Assembly: GCA_034423115.1 (NCBI GenBank)
Contig: DAOUJD010000087.1
Span: 18,946-82,945, forward strand
Length of the DNA stretch: 64,000 nucleotides
Origin: Bin87 sp034423115
Lineage (GTDB): Bacteria > Chloroflexota > Dehalococcoidia > Lucifugimonadales > UBA3495
Reading direction: 5' to 3'
The notes below the pieces were generated by a model. It ran no database searches. It was not told where the DNA came from and saw only the letters and a list, made by a program, of their open reading frames with translations. A program made the position numbers and the translations under genes. Positions 16,506-25,742 of the stretch are shown here, in pieces (position 1 is the stretch's first letter; each line of letters opens with the position of its first letter).

Positions 16506-17849
16506 ATGGGGCTGCTGCCCTTCTCTGAGAAAGACTCACCGAACAACTCCAAAACGGCAATTAATCAAAGGCCAAACCGTGGCACTTCGGTGAGCAGCCC
16601 CTCCGATTCCCACCCTCGTCGCACCAACCGGCGTTCGCTGGTCGCTTTGTTACTGCTTGGCGCGTTTCTGGCGCTGGCTGCCATAGGATGCGACGCCGAT
16701 GCCCACCAATCCACGTTCGGAGTCAATGGCCCGGTGGCCCGGGAGCAACTGCTCCTCTTTAATGTGTTGCTCTGGACCATGGTGGCCGTGTTCGTTCTTG
16801 TGGAGGGTGCCCTGCTGTACGCGGCCATCCGGTTCCGTCGCAAGCCCGGAGATCCTCTGCCGCCACAGACTCATGGACATACGCCTCTGGAGATAGCGTG
16901 GACCATCGTTCCGACGATCCTGATTCTGGGTTTGGGAATCTGGTCCGTGATTGTGCTTTTCAAGCTGGAACCGGGCGAAGCGGTCGCGTTGGCAAGGGAG
17001 GCGGGTAAGGAACCGCTGCACGTTGAGGCAGTGGGGCACCAGTGGTGGTGGGAGTTCCGGTACGAAGACGCCAAGCCCGACGTTGAGGGCGCCGAGTTAA
17101 TCACCACGGCAAACGAGATGCGGATTCCGGTGGACCGCCCGGTAATCATGACGCTGAAGAGCGACGACGTGATTCACAGCTTCTGGATTCCCAAACTGGC
17201 GGGCAAGCAGGACGTGGTACCCACCAAGGACAACCAGATGTGGTTCCTGGCGGAGGACGCCGGAATGTACTACGGGCAATGCGCCGAGTTCTGCGGCACG
17301 GCCCACGCCCAGATGAAGTTCCGCGTTCATGCGTTGCCAGACGTCGAATACGACGCGTGGGTAGATGGATGGGGTGCCCCTGTGGACTTGTCGCAAGCCG
17401 ACAATCCGGCGGCGGCTCAAAGCGGGCAGTTGGTTTTCCTGGGAGCCGGGCAGTGTGTTACGTGCCATACGGTCGGCGCGGCTGACGCGGTGGATGAAGT
17501 TGGGGAAGGCGTGCAGCACGCCAGGATGGAGACGTACATCGCTTACACCGAGTGGCAGAAGAAGTCGGCGGAGGAACGACTGGAGGACGTGCGCACTGGC
17601 AACGAACCGCCGACGGCGTTTGCTGCGCCGAATCTGACGGACCTGGGAGCGCGCACCACGATCGGGTCCGGCCTGGTTGACCTGAACCGGGAAACCCTGC
17701 GGCAGTGGATCCGCGATCCCGATGCCATCAAACCGGGCAACCGTATGTCGGAGTTGGCGGCAATCTACCAAACGAGAATCGACCACCGGGCGGACCTAAC
17801 CGAGGACGAACTGAGCGACCTGGTGGAATACCTGATGGCCCAGAAATAG
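16506..17849 (+). CDS. ctaC: Cytochrome c oxidase subunit II with C-terminal cytochrome c domain (caa3 type)
   Basis: About 447 residues. A signal helix ends in a lipobox-like AAIGC (residue 62). Two membrane helices (about 83-110 and 130-152) precede the CuA cupredoxin domain. CuA ligands are complete: H224, C259, E261, C263, H267 and M270 (CAEFCGTAHAQM). A fused cytochrome c domain begins with CVTCH (317-321) and has a distal methionine in GNRM. An unusual charged insertion of about 45 residues separates CVTCH from the APNLTDLG segment. The domain passes electrons from cytochrome c to haem a. ATG 16506 is the most downstream plausible start. Confidence 0.95.
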   Translation: MGLLPFSEKDSPNNSKTAINQRPNRGTSVSSPSDSHPRRTNRRSLVALLLLGAFLALAAIGCDADAHQSTFGVNGPVAREQLLLFNVLLWTMVAVFVLVEGALLYAAIRFRRKPGDPLPPQTHGHTPLEIAWTIVPTILILGLGIWSVIVLFKLEPGEAVALAREAGKEPLHVEAVGHQWWWEFRYEDAKPDVEGAELITTANEMRIPVDRPVIMTLKSDDVIHSFWIPKLAGKQDVVPTKDNQMWFLAEDAGMYYGQCAEFCGTAHAQMKFRVHALPDVEYDAWVDGWGAPVDLSQADNPAAAQSGQLVFLGAGQCVTCHTVGAADAVDEVGEGVQHARMETYIAYTEWQKKSAEERLEDVRTGNEPPTAFAAPNLTDLGARTTIGSGLVDLNRETLRQWIRDPDAIKPGNRMSELAAIYQTRIDHRADLTEDELSDLVEYLMAQK

Positions 17850-17939
17850 GCGTGGGTTACAATAATCAAGGAACAAACGAAGACCGCTAACGCATGGCCA
17901 CGGCCTTGAGGACCGCGCTGCAGCGGAGGGATTAAAGCG

Positions 17940-19811
17940 ATGGTAACCATCACCGGCGTGATACCCCGCCCGACTACCTATACCGGTTTGTGGAGTTGGT
18001 TGACCACGGTCGACCACAAACGAATCGGGGCGTTGTACGGGTTCTCTGCGTTCTTCTTCTTCATCATCGGCGGGATAGAAGCCGGGATAATGCGCATGCA
18101 GTTGGTCACGTCCGATGCGTCTATGGTGTCGGCGGACTGGTTCAACGCGATGTTCACGATGCACGGCACGACCATGATTTTCATGGTGATCATGCCGTTC
18201 GGGGCGACGTTCTTCAACTTCCTGATACCGCTGATGATTGGGGCGCGGGACGTTGCATTCCCCCGCCTGAATGCCTTCTCCTACTGGACATTCCTGTTTG
18301 GCGCGCTGCTGATGCACGGCGGATTCCTGATCGGGCAGGTGCCGGACGCCGGTTGGTTCTCCTACGCCAACCTCACGGCAGCGCCGTTCAGCGCATCCAA
18401 GGGGCTGGACTTCTGGGCGCTGAGCCTACAGGTGCTGGGCATCGCCTCGTTGGCTGCGGGTTTCAACTTCGTGGTTACGATCATCAACATGCGAGCGCCC
18501 GGCATGTCGCTGATGCGGATGCCGGTTTTCGTGTGGATGACGCTGGTGACCAGCATATTGCTGGTGCTGGCTTTCCCAATCATCACCGTGGCTCTGATCG
18601 AGCTGACCGCCGACCGCCAGTTCGGTGCCAACTTCTTCAACACCGCAGCCGGCGGCGACCCGATCCTCTGGCAGCACCTGTTCTGGCTCTTTGGACACCC
18701 TGAGGTGTACATCCTGATCCTGCCGGCGATGGGCGTGGTTTCGGAGATCATACCGACGTTCAGCCGGAAGCCGCTGTTCGGCTACCCGGTGGTGGTTTTC
18801 TCCGGGATCGTCATCGCCATCATGAGTTGGGCAGTCTGGAGCCACCACATGTTCACGGTGGGTCTGGGTCCCATTGCCAACTCGGTGTTCACGATTACTA
18901 CGATGCTGATCGCGGTGCCCACCGGAGTGAAGATCTTCAACTGGATCGGCACCATGTGGCAGGGTTCCATCGACCTGAGGACGCCGATGCTGATGGCGAT
19001 CGGGTTCGTGGCGTTGTTCATCGTGGGCGGGCTATCCGGAGTGTCGCACGCGGTATCGCCGTCCGACTTCCAACAGCAGGATACCTACTACATCGTCGCG
19101 CACATCCATTACGTGCTGTTCGGTGGCGCGATATTCGGGATTTTCGCCGGCATCTATTACTGGTATCCGAAGATCACTGGGAAGATGTACGACGAGATGC
19201 TGGGCAAGGTGCATTTCTGGTTGATGTTCATAGGCATGAACCTGACGTTCTTCCCCATGCACTACGCCGGATTGAACGGAATGCCGCGCCGCATCTACAC
19301 GTACGCGGAGGGGTTCGGCTGGGAAGGGATGAACCTGCTGGCGACCATCGGGTACTTTGTGATTGTCATCAGCATCCTGGTGTTCATACACAACTTCTTC
19401 CGGAGCATCAAGAAGGGAGAAGAGGCAGGGCACGACCCGTGGGACGCGCCCACGCTGGAGTGGAGCATCTCGTCGCCTCCGCCGGTGTACAACTTCGCGG
19501 AAATACCGGTGGTGAGGGGCCAAGACGCCTACTGGATCACCAAGCGCGAAGCTGCGGCTCGGGGCGAGACCGTGCAGGGCGAGCCTCACATTGATCCCTC
19601 GACCGTTCACCTGCCCAGTCCGTCGTACTGGCCGCTTGTAACCTCTTTCGGCGTGGTTTGGCTGGCCGGCGGGTTCCTGATTGATGTGGGTTGGGACTAC
19701 ATACGGTTCCCGGTGAGCATCATCGGTGGCCTGATTACGGTCATCGGCGTGATCGCCTGGTCGAACGAACCGCCGGCGGCGGAACATCACGAAGCCGAAG
19801 GGCATCACTGA
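17940..19811 (+). CDS. ctaD: Cytochrome c oxidase subunit I
   Basis: 623 residues, the catalytic haem-copper subunit that reduces O2 to water and pumps protons. Low-spin haem ligand H75 (TMHGTTM) and H390 are present. CuB ligands are H253, H302 and H303. The cross-linked tyrosine Y257 and proton-channel E255 lie in GHPEVYI, the A1-type signature. H388 in VAHIHYV is the high-spin haem ligand. The C-terminus extends beyond the 12 core helices with two more hydrophobic segments and a His-rich end. RBS CGGAGGG precedes the ATG. Confidence 0.97.
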   Translation: MVTITGVIPRPTTYTGLWSWLTTVDHKRIGALYGFSAFFFFIIGGIEAGIMRMQLVTSDASMVSADWFNAMFTMHGTTMIFMVIMPFGATFFNFLIPLMIGARDVAFPRLNAFSYWTFLFGALLMHGGFLIGQVPDAGWFSYANLTAAPFSASKGLDFWALSLQVLGIASLAAGFNFVVTIINMRAPGMSLMRMPVFVWMTLVTSILLVLAFPIITVALIELTADRQFGANFFNTAAGGDPILWQHLFWLFGHPEVYILILPAMGVVSEIIPTFSRKPLFGYPVVVFSGIVIAIMSWAVWSHHMFTVGLGPIANSVFTITTMLIAVPTGVKIFNWIGTMWQGSIDLRTPMLMAIGFVALFIVGGLSGVSHAVSPSDFQQQDTYYIVAHIHYVLFGGAIFGIFAGIYYWYPKITGKMYDEMLGKVHFWLMFIGMNLTFFPMHYAGLNGMPRRIYTYAEGFGWEGMNLLATIGYFVIVISILVFIHNFFRSIKKGEEAGHDPWDAPTLEWSISSPPPVYNFAEIPVVRGQDAYWITKREAAARGETVQGEPHIDPSTVHLPSPSYWPLVTSFGVVWLAGGFLIDVGWDYIRFPVSIIGGLITVIGVIAWSNEPPAAEHHEAEGHH

Positions 19812-19879
19812 TCCCTGACCGCACCCGCCCGGAACCGTTTGTGGCTACGCTCTAAACCGTTGCAAGCAGGAGGCGCCCG

Positions 19880-20584
19880 TTGGCCCACGTAGATACGACT
19901 CACGCTCCGCCGGAACACGAACCGGCGGCGCACCCTCCCGCTCACGAGGAGGAGACCACCACCGGAATCACCCACCGGAAACTCCTGATGTGGGTCTTCC
20001 TGGGTTCGGACTGCCTGTTCTTCGGTTCCCTGATTGCCACGTACATGGTGTACCGGGGCCAGAGTATCGTAGGGCCGTACCCGAAGGACATCATCGACGT
20101 TCCGATAACGACCGTCAGCACGTTCGTGTTGCTGATGAGCTCGTTTGCCATGGTGATGGGGGTCGCGGCGGCTCGCAACGGAAACCAGAAACGGCTGATC
20201 CAATGGCTGATAGCCACCATCATTTTGGGCGGAACGTTTATCGGGTTCCAAGTTTACGAGTTCAATCTCTTCCGTGTTGAGGGGTTGCGGTACGAGACCA
20301 ACCTTTTCAGCAGCACTTTCTTCACGCTTACCGGATTCCACGGAGCGCACGTTACGCTTGGTCTGTTCTGGCTTTTGTGCCTGACGATAATCGCCTGGCG
20401 CAATCCCGCCGGCAGACCGTCGGGAGAGGACGTGGACATCGCCGGTTTGTACTGGCACTTCGTCGATATCGTCTGGATCGTGATTTTCACCCTGCTGTAC
20501 CTGATCGGCGGCTTCGACGCGGGTCCCGATGTGCCGCATGCCGCGGCGCAAGGCTGGCAATGGATCACCGGCGCGATCATGTAG
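19880..20584 (+). CDS. ctaE: Cytochrome c oxidase subunit III
   Basis: 234 residues. The N-terminus is a cytoplasmic His/Pro/Glu-rich segment of about 35 residues, then five membrane helices. Family motifs include GSDCLFFGSLIATY, ETNLFSSTFFTLTGFHGAHV and GLYWHFVDIVWIVIFTLLYL, with the lipid-binding Glu and His region conserved. The start is a TTG with AGGAGG about 6 bases upstream; no better ATG lies nearby. It follows subunit I in the usual order. Confidence 0.95.
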   Translation: MAHVDTTHAPPEHEPAAHPPAHEEETTTGITHRKLLMWVFLGSDCLFFGSLIATYMVYRGQSIVGPYPKDIIDVPITTVSTFVLLMSSFAMVMGVAAARNGNQKRLIQWLIATIILGGTFIGFQVYEFNLFRVEGLRYETNLFSSTFFTLTGFHGAHVTLGLFWLLCLTIIAWRNPAGRPSGEDVDIAGLYWHFVDIVWIVIFTLLYLIGGFDAGPDVPHAAAQGWQWITGAIM

Positions 20585-20643
20585 ATCGGCTTTGAACCCT
20601 GGTACGACACAAGGTTTAGAGGTTCCGAGGAGGCACCCACGCA

Positions 20644-21501
20644 ATGAGCAGTAACCCCGGACACGAAGGCGCCCTGCCCCACGAAGAGCACGGCGGACAC
20701 GAAGATCCCGGCATTGGGCGGTTCTTCTTCGGGCGCGTTCCGGAGGGAGTGCATGGCGGCCTGAAGCAGTACGGCATACTGGCGATCTTCCTGGGGATCG
20801 TTACGCTGGTCGAGTTCCTGATCATCGTTCCGGAGGGCTTGCAGGGCTCCGGTATCGTGATTGCGCCGCTGGTGATCCTGTCGGTGATCAAGTTCTTCTG
20901 CGTGGTTGCGTTCTTCATGCACCTGAAGTTCGAGCACGAACTGCTGTGGCAGATATTCGTGGCGGGGCTGGTGCTGGGATTGATTGTAGCGCTGGCGCTG
21001 GTGTTGCTGTTCGGCGTTTTCCGGCCGACGCCGAGGGCGTTCTCGGAAAACAGGCAGGAACCCTTTGTGCATCATGCGGCTGAGGAAGAGCACCACTACG
21101 AGGCACTAGTTGTGCCGACGCCGTGTCCGGTGGGGGCTTGCCCGCAGCCGGCGGCGTCGGGCGGTGCTACCGGCGCTGCGTCGTCGCCTGGGGAGGCATT
21201 GTTCGTAGGCGCCGCCGCGTGCGCGTCCTGCCACACCATCACGGGCGTGGCACAGGGAGTGCTGGGTCCGCCGCTGGACGGGATAGGATCCGCGGCGGGC
21301 AACCGGATACCCGGCTATTCGGCGGAGGAGTACATTCGGGAATCCATCCTGGAACCAGACAAGTACGCGGCCGGAACCGCGGATGGACTCGACCAGGATT
21401 ATGACGGCAACCTGATGTTGTCCACGATGGCCGGCGTGCTGCCCGCGCTGTCGGATGAGGACATAGAAGCCCTGGTGGAATACCTGCTGAGCTTGCAGTA
21501 G
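20644..21501 (+). CDS. Cytochrome oxidase subunit IV fused to a cytochrome c domain
   Basis: 285 residues. Residues about 40-125 carry three membrane helices of the prokaryotic COX IV family (IKFFCVVAFFMHLKFEHE is the typical third-helix region). A linker of about 55 residues with one Cys pair (CPVGAC) leads to a cytochrome c domain. It has CASCH (193-197), GPPLDGIG and methionines near the end (NLMLSTM). Subunit IV normally has no haem domain, so this is a fusion that places an extra c-haem on the periplasmic side. RBS GAGGAGG precedes the ATG. Confidence 0.88.
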   Translation: MSSNPGHEGALPHEEHGGHEDPGIGRFFFGRVPEGVHGGLKQYGILAIFLGIVTLVEFLIIVPEGLQGSGIVIAPLVILSVIKFFCVVAFFMHLKFEHELLWQIFVAGLVLGLIVALALVLLFGVFRPTPRAFSENRQEPFVHHAAEEEHHYEALVVPTPCPVGACPQPAASGGATGAASSPGEALFVGAAACASCHTITGVAQGVLGPPLDGIGSAAGNRIPGYSAEEYIRESILEPDKYAAGTADGLDQDYDGNLMLSTMAGVLPALSDEDIEALVEYLLSLQ

Positions 21502-21509
21502 GCATTCTG

Positions 21510-21983
21510 ATGCGCCGCACGACGCTGGCGCTCGTAATCCTGTTTGGCATCATCGCCGCCGTTGTTGGATGCAGGGGCGGCGATTCCGATGTAACGCTGC
21601 CTACCCATCCGCCGGCGACCCGCGCGGAAACCTCGCAAACGCGACCGACTCCTGCTGGGGGTGAACCCGTGACGATCAACGCGGAGACTATTGCAGCGGG
21701 GCGTGAACTATTCGTGGGCGGCGGAGGGTGTTCAGCGTGCCACGCCATCGAGGGTGTTGGGCAGGGTGTCCTGGGACCCGACCTGAACGGTATTGCGGCA
21801 ACGGCTGAGGGTCGCATTGCCGGTTATACGGCGGATCAATACCTGAGGGAGTCCATCGTTGATTCCTGCGCCTACACGGTGGAAGGGACTGATTGCAACC
21901 TGATGTTGAACGTGATGAACACCATCGTCTTGTCGGACGCCGACGTGGATGCGCTGGTGGCATTCCTGTTGCAACAAAGGTAA
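21510..21983 (+). CDS. Cytochrome c lipoprotein
   Basis: 157 residues. The lipoprotein signal ends in AAVVGC (Cys 20). A Thr/Pro-rich linker leads to one cytochrome c domain with CSACH, GPDLNGIA, and methionines in CNLMLNVMN. Two further cysteines (DSCAYTVEGTDC) could form a disulphide. The domain resembles the one fused to subunit IV eight bases upstream, so one probably arose from the other. Likely an electron donor to the oxidase, anchored outside the membrane. Confidence 0.88.
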   Translation: MRRTTLALVILFGIIAAVVGCRGGDSDVTLPTHPPATRAETSQTRPTPAGGEPVTINAETIAAGRELFVGGGGCSACHAIEGVGQGVLGPDLNGIAATAEGRIAGYTADQYLRESIVDSCAYTVEGTDCNLMLNVMNTIVLSDADVDALVAFLLQQR

Positions 21984-22023
21984 TATTCGGACATCAACAA
22001 TCCCAACGATGGAGGACGCCGCC

Positions 22024-22905
22024 ATGCTGGTTGACCTGATTCGCCTCACCGCCGCCGACGGAGTGGAACTGGACGGGGCATTCTTCGAGCCATCTCCGGA
22101 CGCCAAACCGGCCGGGCCTATAGATGCCGTCCTGTGCATCCACGGGTCCGGGCGGGCTTTCTACACGGCGGCCACGGCCAACATGGCCAACGACCTGCGG
22201 AACCAGGGCTACGCCGCCCTGACGTTGAACACGCGAGGACACGACACGGTTTGGGTGGACCGGCAGACCGGCGTGGCGGAGGGCAATGCTTACGAAATCC
22301 TGGACACGGGCCGGCAAGATCTGCGCGCCGGAATTGATTACCTGTCCAACCTGGGGTACCACCGGATCGGGATATTGGGCCACAGCATGGGCGCCGTTAA
22401 GGTTGCGTACTACGCCGCGGTGGAGGGCGATCCTCGCGTTGCGGCGGTGATTCCCGTTTCGCCGGTGCGTTTGTCGTGCTCATACTACCTGGAATCGGAG
22501 GACGCCGAGGAGTTCCGGAACAACCTAGAGACCGCCGACCAAATGGAGGCGGAAGGCCGGGCCCTGGACCTGTTCTACGTGGATTTTCCGATCAAGGAGA
22601 TGTTCTCGGCGGCGGCGTACCTGGACAAGCACGGTCCGTTGGAGCGCTATAACATAATCCAGCACGCGCCGAATATCCGGGCACCGTTGTTCGTGCTGTC
22701 GGGCTCGCTGGAAACACACACTCGGTTGCTGGACGTGCCGCAGGATATGATCACTGCCGCCGTCAACAGCCCCCGCGCCGAGTACGTGGTGCTGGAGGGC
22801 GGGAATCACTCGCTGACCAACATGATGCCCGAGGCGGGCACGGCGGTGCTGAGCTGGCTGGCGTCGCTGTCCACCGTTGGCGCGGCTGCGGTTGCCGCTG
22901 ACTGA
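22024..22905 (+). CDS. Alpha/beta hydrolase
   Basis: 293 residues. The alpha/beta-hydrolase core has the oxyanion segment CIHGSGRAFY, the nucleophile elbow GHSMGA (Ser), and a C-terminal Asp/His pair (LSGSLETH..., GGNHSLTN). The start at 22024 has GGAGG 9 bases upstream; ATG 22009 lacks one. It could hydrolyse an ester or peptide; the substrate is unknown. It follows the oxidase operon closely and precedes trmO-like by five bases. Confidence 0.85.
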   Translation: MLVDLIRLTAADGVELDGAFFEPSPDAKPAGPIDAVLCIHGSGRAFYTAATANMANDLRNQGYAALTLNTRGHDTVWVDRQTGVAEGNAYEILDTGRQDLRAGIDYLSNLGYHRIGILGHSMGAVKVAYYAAVEGDPRVAAVIPVSPVRLSCSYYLESEDAEEFRNNLETADQMEAEGRALDLFYVDFPIKEMFSAAAYLDKHGPLERYNIIQHAPNIRAPLFVLSGSLETHTRLLDVPQDMITAAVNSPRAEYVVLEGGNHSLTNMMPEAGTAVLSWLASLSTVGAAAVAAD

Positions 22906-22910
22906 TCTTC

Positions 22911-23363
22911 ATGCCGGAGCCGGCGAGGGAGTCCATCAGCGTCGTTCCAATCGGTTATGTGCGGAGCCGCTTCACGAGTTACGCACCGTCGGACGAGATG
23001 CGCGGCGAACCGTCTGCGATAATCGTATTTCCAGAGTTCGCGGATGGGATTATGGGCCTGGAGGCCGGCGATCGGATTCTGACGTTGTTCGCTTTGCACC
23101 GGGCCGTCGAAACGGGCTATGAGTTGCAACTGCGTCCGAGGCACAACCCGGCCAACCCGATTCGTGGGGTGTTCGCGACGCGGAGTCAGTACCGGCCGAA
23201 TTTCATCGGGGCTACCGTGGCACGCATCGTGGGGGTCAGGGTGGATGAGGTCAGCGGCGAGGGCATATTGGATGTCGTCGAACTGGATGCTCAGGACGGG
23301 TCGCCGGTGATTGACATAAAGCGGCACTCCTCGGCGTTTGATGAGGGTGTGTCGCCGGGTTAG
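22911..23363 (+). CDS. TrmO-family (TsaA-like) tRNA methyltransferase
   Basis: 150 residues. TrmO methylates N6 of t6A37 in tRNA-Thr using S-adenosylmethionine. Family motifs are PIGYVRSRF at the start, RGVFATRSQYRPNFIGATV in the centre (usually RPNPIG, here RPNFIG) and DGSPVIDIK at the end. Length fits the catalytic domain alone; the C-terminal domain of some homologues is absent. Some family members have other methyl-transfer roles, so the tRNA assignment is by family only. Confidence 0.82.
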   Translation: MPEPARESISVVPIGYVRSRFTSYAPSDEMRGEPSAIIVFPEFADGIMGLEAGDRILTLFALHRAVETGYELQLRPRHNPANPIRGVFATRSQYRPNFIGATVARIVGVRVDEVSGEGILDVVELDAQDGSPVIDIKRHSSAFDEGVSPG

Positions 23364-23369
23364 GTTTTT

Positions 23370-23398
23370 TTGACACCGCCGGGGCGTTCGGATACCAT
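23370..23398 (+). promoter_or_regulatory. Sigma70-type promoter before the zinc-ribbon gene
   Basis: TTGACA, a 17-base spacer, then TACCAT, 75 bases before the ATG at 23473. It starts seven bases after the TrmO-like stop. Confidence 0.55.
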
Positions 23399-23472
23399 CC
23401 TCTGCGGTGTCGCGGGTGCTGGCTGAAACCAGTCATGACCGGACCAACGAACGCGCAGACATTAAAGTTAAT

Positions 23473-23781
23473 ATGCCCATTTACGAATACCGCTGCCAAG
23501 CCTGCCACCGGGTCAGCAGTTTCTTTTTCAAGGTGGCGTCGGCAGCGCGGGGCGTGAGTTGCTCCCATTGCGGTGACGGTGGGATGGAGCGGATCATGTC
23601 ATCGTTTTCACAGGGCCGCACCGAGGCTGACGAATACCGGAACCTGGATCCGCGCTACTACAAAATGGTGGACGACGCGCTGGGCAAAGCGTCTCCCGGA
23701 TCGGATCCTGACCACTACCTGCGCCAGATGGCGCCCTTCTCCTCCGCTGAAAAGAGCGGCGATCCTTACTTCAATGAATAG
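23473..23781 (+). CDS. FmdB-type zinc-ribbon protein
   Basis: 102 residues. The N-terminus MPIYEYRCQAC and CSHCGDGGMERIM form the FmdB/CxxC_CxxC_SSSS zinc ribbon (four cysteines). The rest is polar and helical, with DPDHYLRQMAPF. FmdB-like proteins are small putative regulators, often near amidase or one-carbon genes. I chose ATG 23473 because the family begins MP-(I/T)-YEY. A second FmdB-like protein is at 58922. Confidence 0.82.
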   Translation: MPIYEYRCQACHRVSSFFFKVASAARGVSCSHCGDGGMERIMSSFSQGRTEADEYRNLDPRYYKMVDDALGKASPGSDPDHYLRQMAPFSSAEKSGDPYFNE

Positions 23782-23825
23782 GTTCGGCGCCACGCCGGCC
23801 TTTTGTCCCGGGAGGCTAGATCTGA

Positions 23826-24263
23826 ATGGCTGATGACGCTATCGCATTTCCCTCGCTGGCCTGGTTTGAGGCCCTGCGCGGTTTGGTCAACGAGGACCCG
23901 GGGTATCGCCAGTTCGGCACGGTGGACGCCGATATGGGCGTGAAAGTCGCCGATGAAGTGTATGTCATCACGTTCGAGGCGTTCGAGTGCAAGTCGGTAC
24001 GGACGGGCAACGAGTATGATCTGATCAACGTGGACTTTTTCATTGAGATGGATAGCGACGCGTGGCGCGCGATGCTAGAAAACATCAAGGACAACGGTGG
24101 CGCCGAGGCGGGGCAGACCCTGGTAAGCCTGGACATGATCCACGAGATTTCCAACAACGCCACCGGGGACCAACTGCGGGCGGACCTGTTTTTCAGGTAC
24201 AACCAGAGCCTGCAGCATTTTTTTGACCTGTCGGCCAATCTGGATACTACGTTTGCAGACTGA
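23826..24263 (+). CDS. SCP2-like sterol-carrier fold protein (tentative)
   Basis: 145 residues. The order is an N-terminal helix (FPSLAWFEALRGLVNED), a beta region (DADMGVKVADEVYVITFEAF), a middle Phe/Asp-rich strand and a C-terminal helix with LRADLFFRYNQSLQHFF. This layout resembles SCP-2/sterol-carrier domains that bind lipids or acyl-CoA. The RBS GGGAGG lies 10 bases upstream. It precedes a serine hydrolase by 12 bases and may act with it. The family call is an inference from pattern. Confidence 0.55.
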   Translation: MADDAIAFPSLAWFEALRGLVNEDPGYRQFGTVDADMGVKVADEVYVITFEAFECKSVRTGNEYDLINVDFFIEMDSDAWRAMLENIKDNGGAEAGQTLVSLDMIHEISNNATGDQLRADLFFRYNQSLQHFFDLSANLDTTFAD

Positions 24264-24275
24264 AGGGGACAATTG

Positions 24276-25382
24276 ATGACGACCGCCACTGTTCAAGAGC
24301 AAGTCGGGATGGACCCGGCAGCCGTTGAGGAACTGGAGAAGCTGTTTAACCAGCAAATTGACCGGGGATTGCATCCCGGCGCAGGGCTGGCCGTGTACCG
24401 CCACGGCAAACTCGCGGTGGATATCTGGGGTGGGCTGGCCGACGATGCGGCCGGCACGCCGGTGGACGCCGACACCATGTTCATCCTGTACTCATCCACC
24501 AAGCCATTTGCGGCAGTCTGCCTGCATATCCTGTGGGAACGGGGCCAACTGGATTGGGACGACACGGTGGCCAAGTACTGGCCAGGGTTTGCCAAGCACA
24601 ACAAGGGCGGCGTGACCATTCGGCACATATTGACGCACCGGGGCGGGTTTCCGGAGACGCCACCGGAGCTATCCTGGGAACGCTGGCAGGACTGGGACTA
24701 CGTGGTCAAGTGCATGGAGGATATCATCCCTGACTACCCGGCCGGGCAGATCATGGCGTATCACCCGCGCAATTTCGGCTGGGTGATAGGCGAGTTGGTG
24801 CAACGGATCGACGGGCGGCACATCGGAGTGTTCCTGCGCGAAGAGATATTGGATCGCCTGGGTATCGTTGATGGATACGTGGGGCTGCCGGCGGAACTGG
24901 AGCATCGAGTGTCCCGCATTCACGCAATGGAGGACTGCGACCGGCCCGGCATGATCCGTCCGTACAACCGGCCCGAAGTCCACCAGGCGGTGCATCCTGC
25001 CGGCGGCGGCATCTTCGCAGCGCGGGGGCTGGCGCGGTTCTACGCGATGATGGGGAACGGCGGAGAGTTGGACGGCGTGCGCATCATGAAGCCGGAGACG
25101 GTTGCCGAGGGCACGCGGCTGCAGCTGGAGGCCAACGACTTCTCGCTGGGCACGCGGATGCGTCGTTCGCTGGGCCTGGTGCTGGACGACAACCGGATGG
25201 GAGTCACCCCTACCAACGGCGTCGGCACGTTCGGGCACGGCGGCGCGGGCACGTCGGTTGGTTGGGCAGACCAGTCGATGGGACTGGCGGTGGCGTACAT
25301 CACCAACGGGTTCCGGGCCAGCGCGACGAACAACCCGCGATTGGCGGCGATTTCCCGGGCGGTGCGGGCGGCTTGTAGGTAG
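24276..25382 (+). CDS. Class C beta-lactamase-like serine hydrolase
   Basis: 368 residues. The penicillin-binding/beta-lactamase fold has S73-x-x-K76 in SSTK, the second motif region AYHPRN and a C-terminal GHGGAGTS in place of KTG. No signal peptide is seen, so it is probably cytoplasmic. Such proteins are commonly esterases or peptidases (EstB-like) rather than true lactamases. ATG 24276 follows GGGGA; TTG 24273 is adjacent. It is part of a dense run of small genes. Confidence 0.88.
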   Translation: MTTATVQEQVGMDPAAVEELEKLFNQQIDRGLHPGAGLAVYRHGKLAVDIWGGLADDAAGTPVDADTMFILYSSTKPFAAVCLHILWERGQLDWDDTVAKYWPGFAKHNKGGVTIRHILTHRGGFPETPPELSWERWQDWDYVVKCMEDIIPDYPAGQIMAYHPRNFGWVIGELVQRIDGRHIGVFLREEILDRLGIVDGYVGLPAELEHRVSRIHAMEDCDRPGMIRPYNRPEVHQAVHPAGGGIFAARGLARFYAMMGNGGELDGVRIMKPETVAEGTRLQLEANDFSLGTRMRRSLGLVLDDNRMGVTPTNGVGTFGHGGAGTSVGWADQSMGLAVAYITNGFRASATNNPRLAAISRAVRAACR

Positions 25383-25385
25383 CCG

Positions 25386-25742
25386 ATGGCCGACATCATC
25401 CATCACCTGGCGTTTCGCGCGGACTGGGAGGCCGGGCTGACCGTCGGCGAATACCGCGCGCCTTCGTTGGCGGACGAGGGTTTCATCCACGCGAGCGGTG
25501 ACGAAGAGCAGATGCTGCGGGTTGCGGCGCGGCTGTTTGCGGGGCGCGACGATTTGCTGGTCTTGGTCGTGGACACGGAGAAGTTGGGTAAGGACTCGCC
25601 GGTGATTCGCGAACCGGCGAGGTCGGGGGAGATTTACCCCCACGTGTATGGGCCGATTAATCCTGAGGCGGTGGTGCGGGTGCGGGCGCTGGTTCCCGAA
25701 CCGACGGATCCCAGCACGTTCATGATGACCGATCCAGATTGA
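25386..25742 (+). CDS. DUF952 family protein
   Basis: 118 residues. HHLAFRADWEAG, EGFIHASGDEEQ, DDLLVLVVDTEKL and YPHVYGPINPEAVV are the recurrent motifs of the DUF952 family, a small ADP-ribosyltransferase-like fold of unknown role. Its stop overlaps the TTG start of the kinase-like gene by four bases (TTGA), so the two are coupled. It starts three bases after the serine hydrolase stop. Confidence 0.85.
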   Translation: MADIIHHLAFRADWEAGLTVGEYRAPSLADEGFIHASGDEEQMLRVAARLFAGRDDLLVLVVDTEKLGKDSPVIREPARSGEIYPHVYGPINPEAVVRVRALVPEPTDPSTFMMTDPD

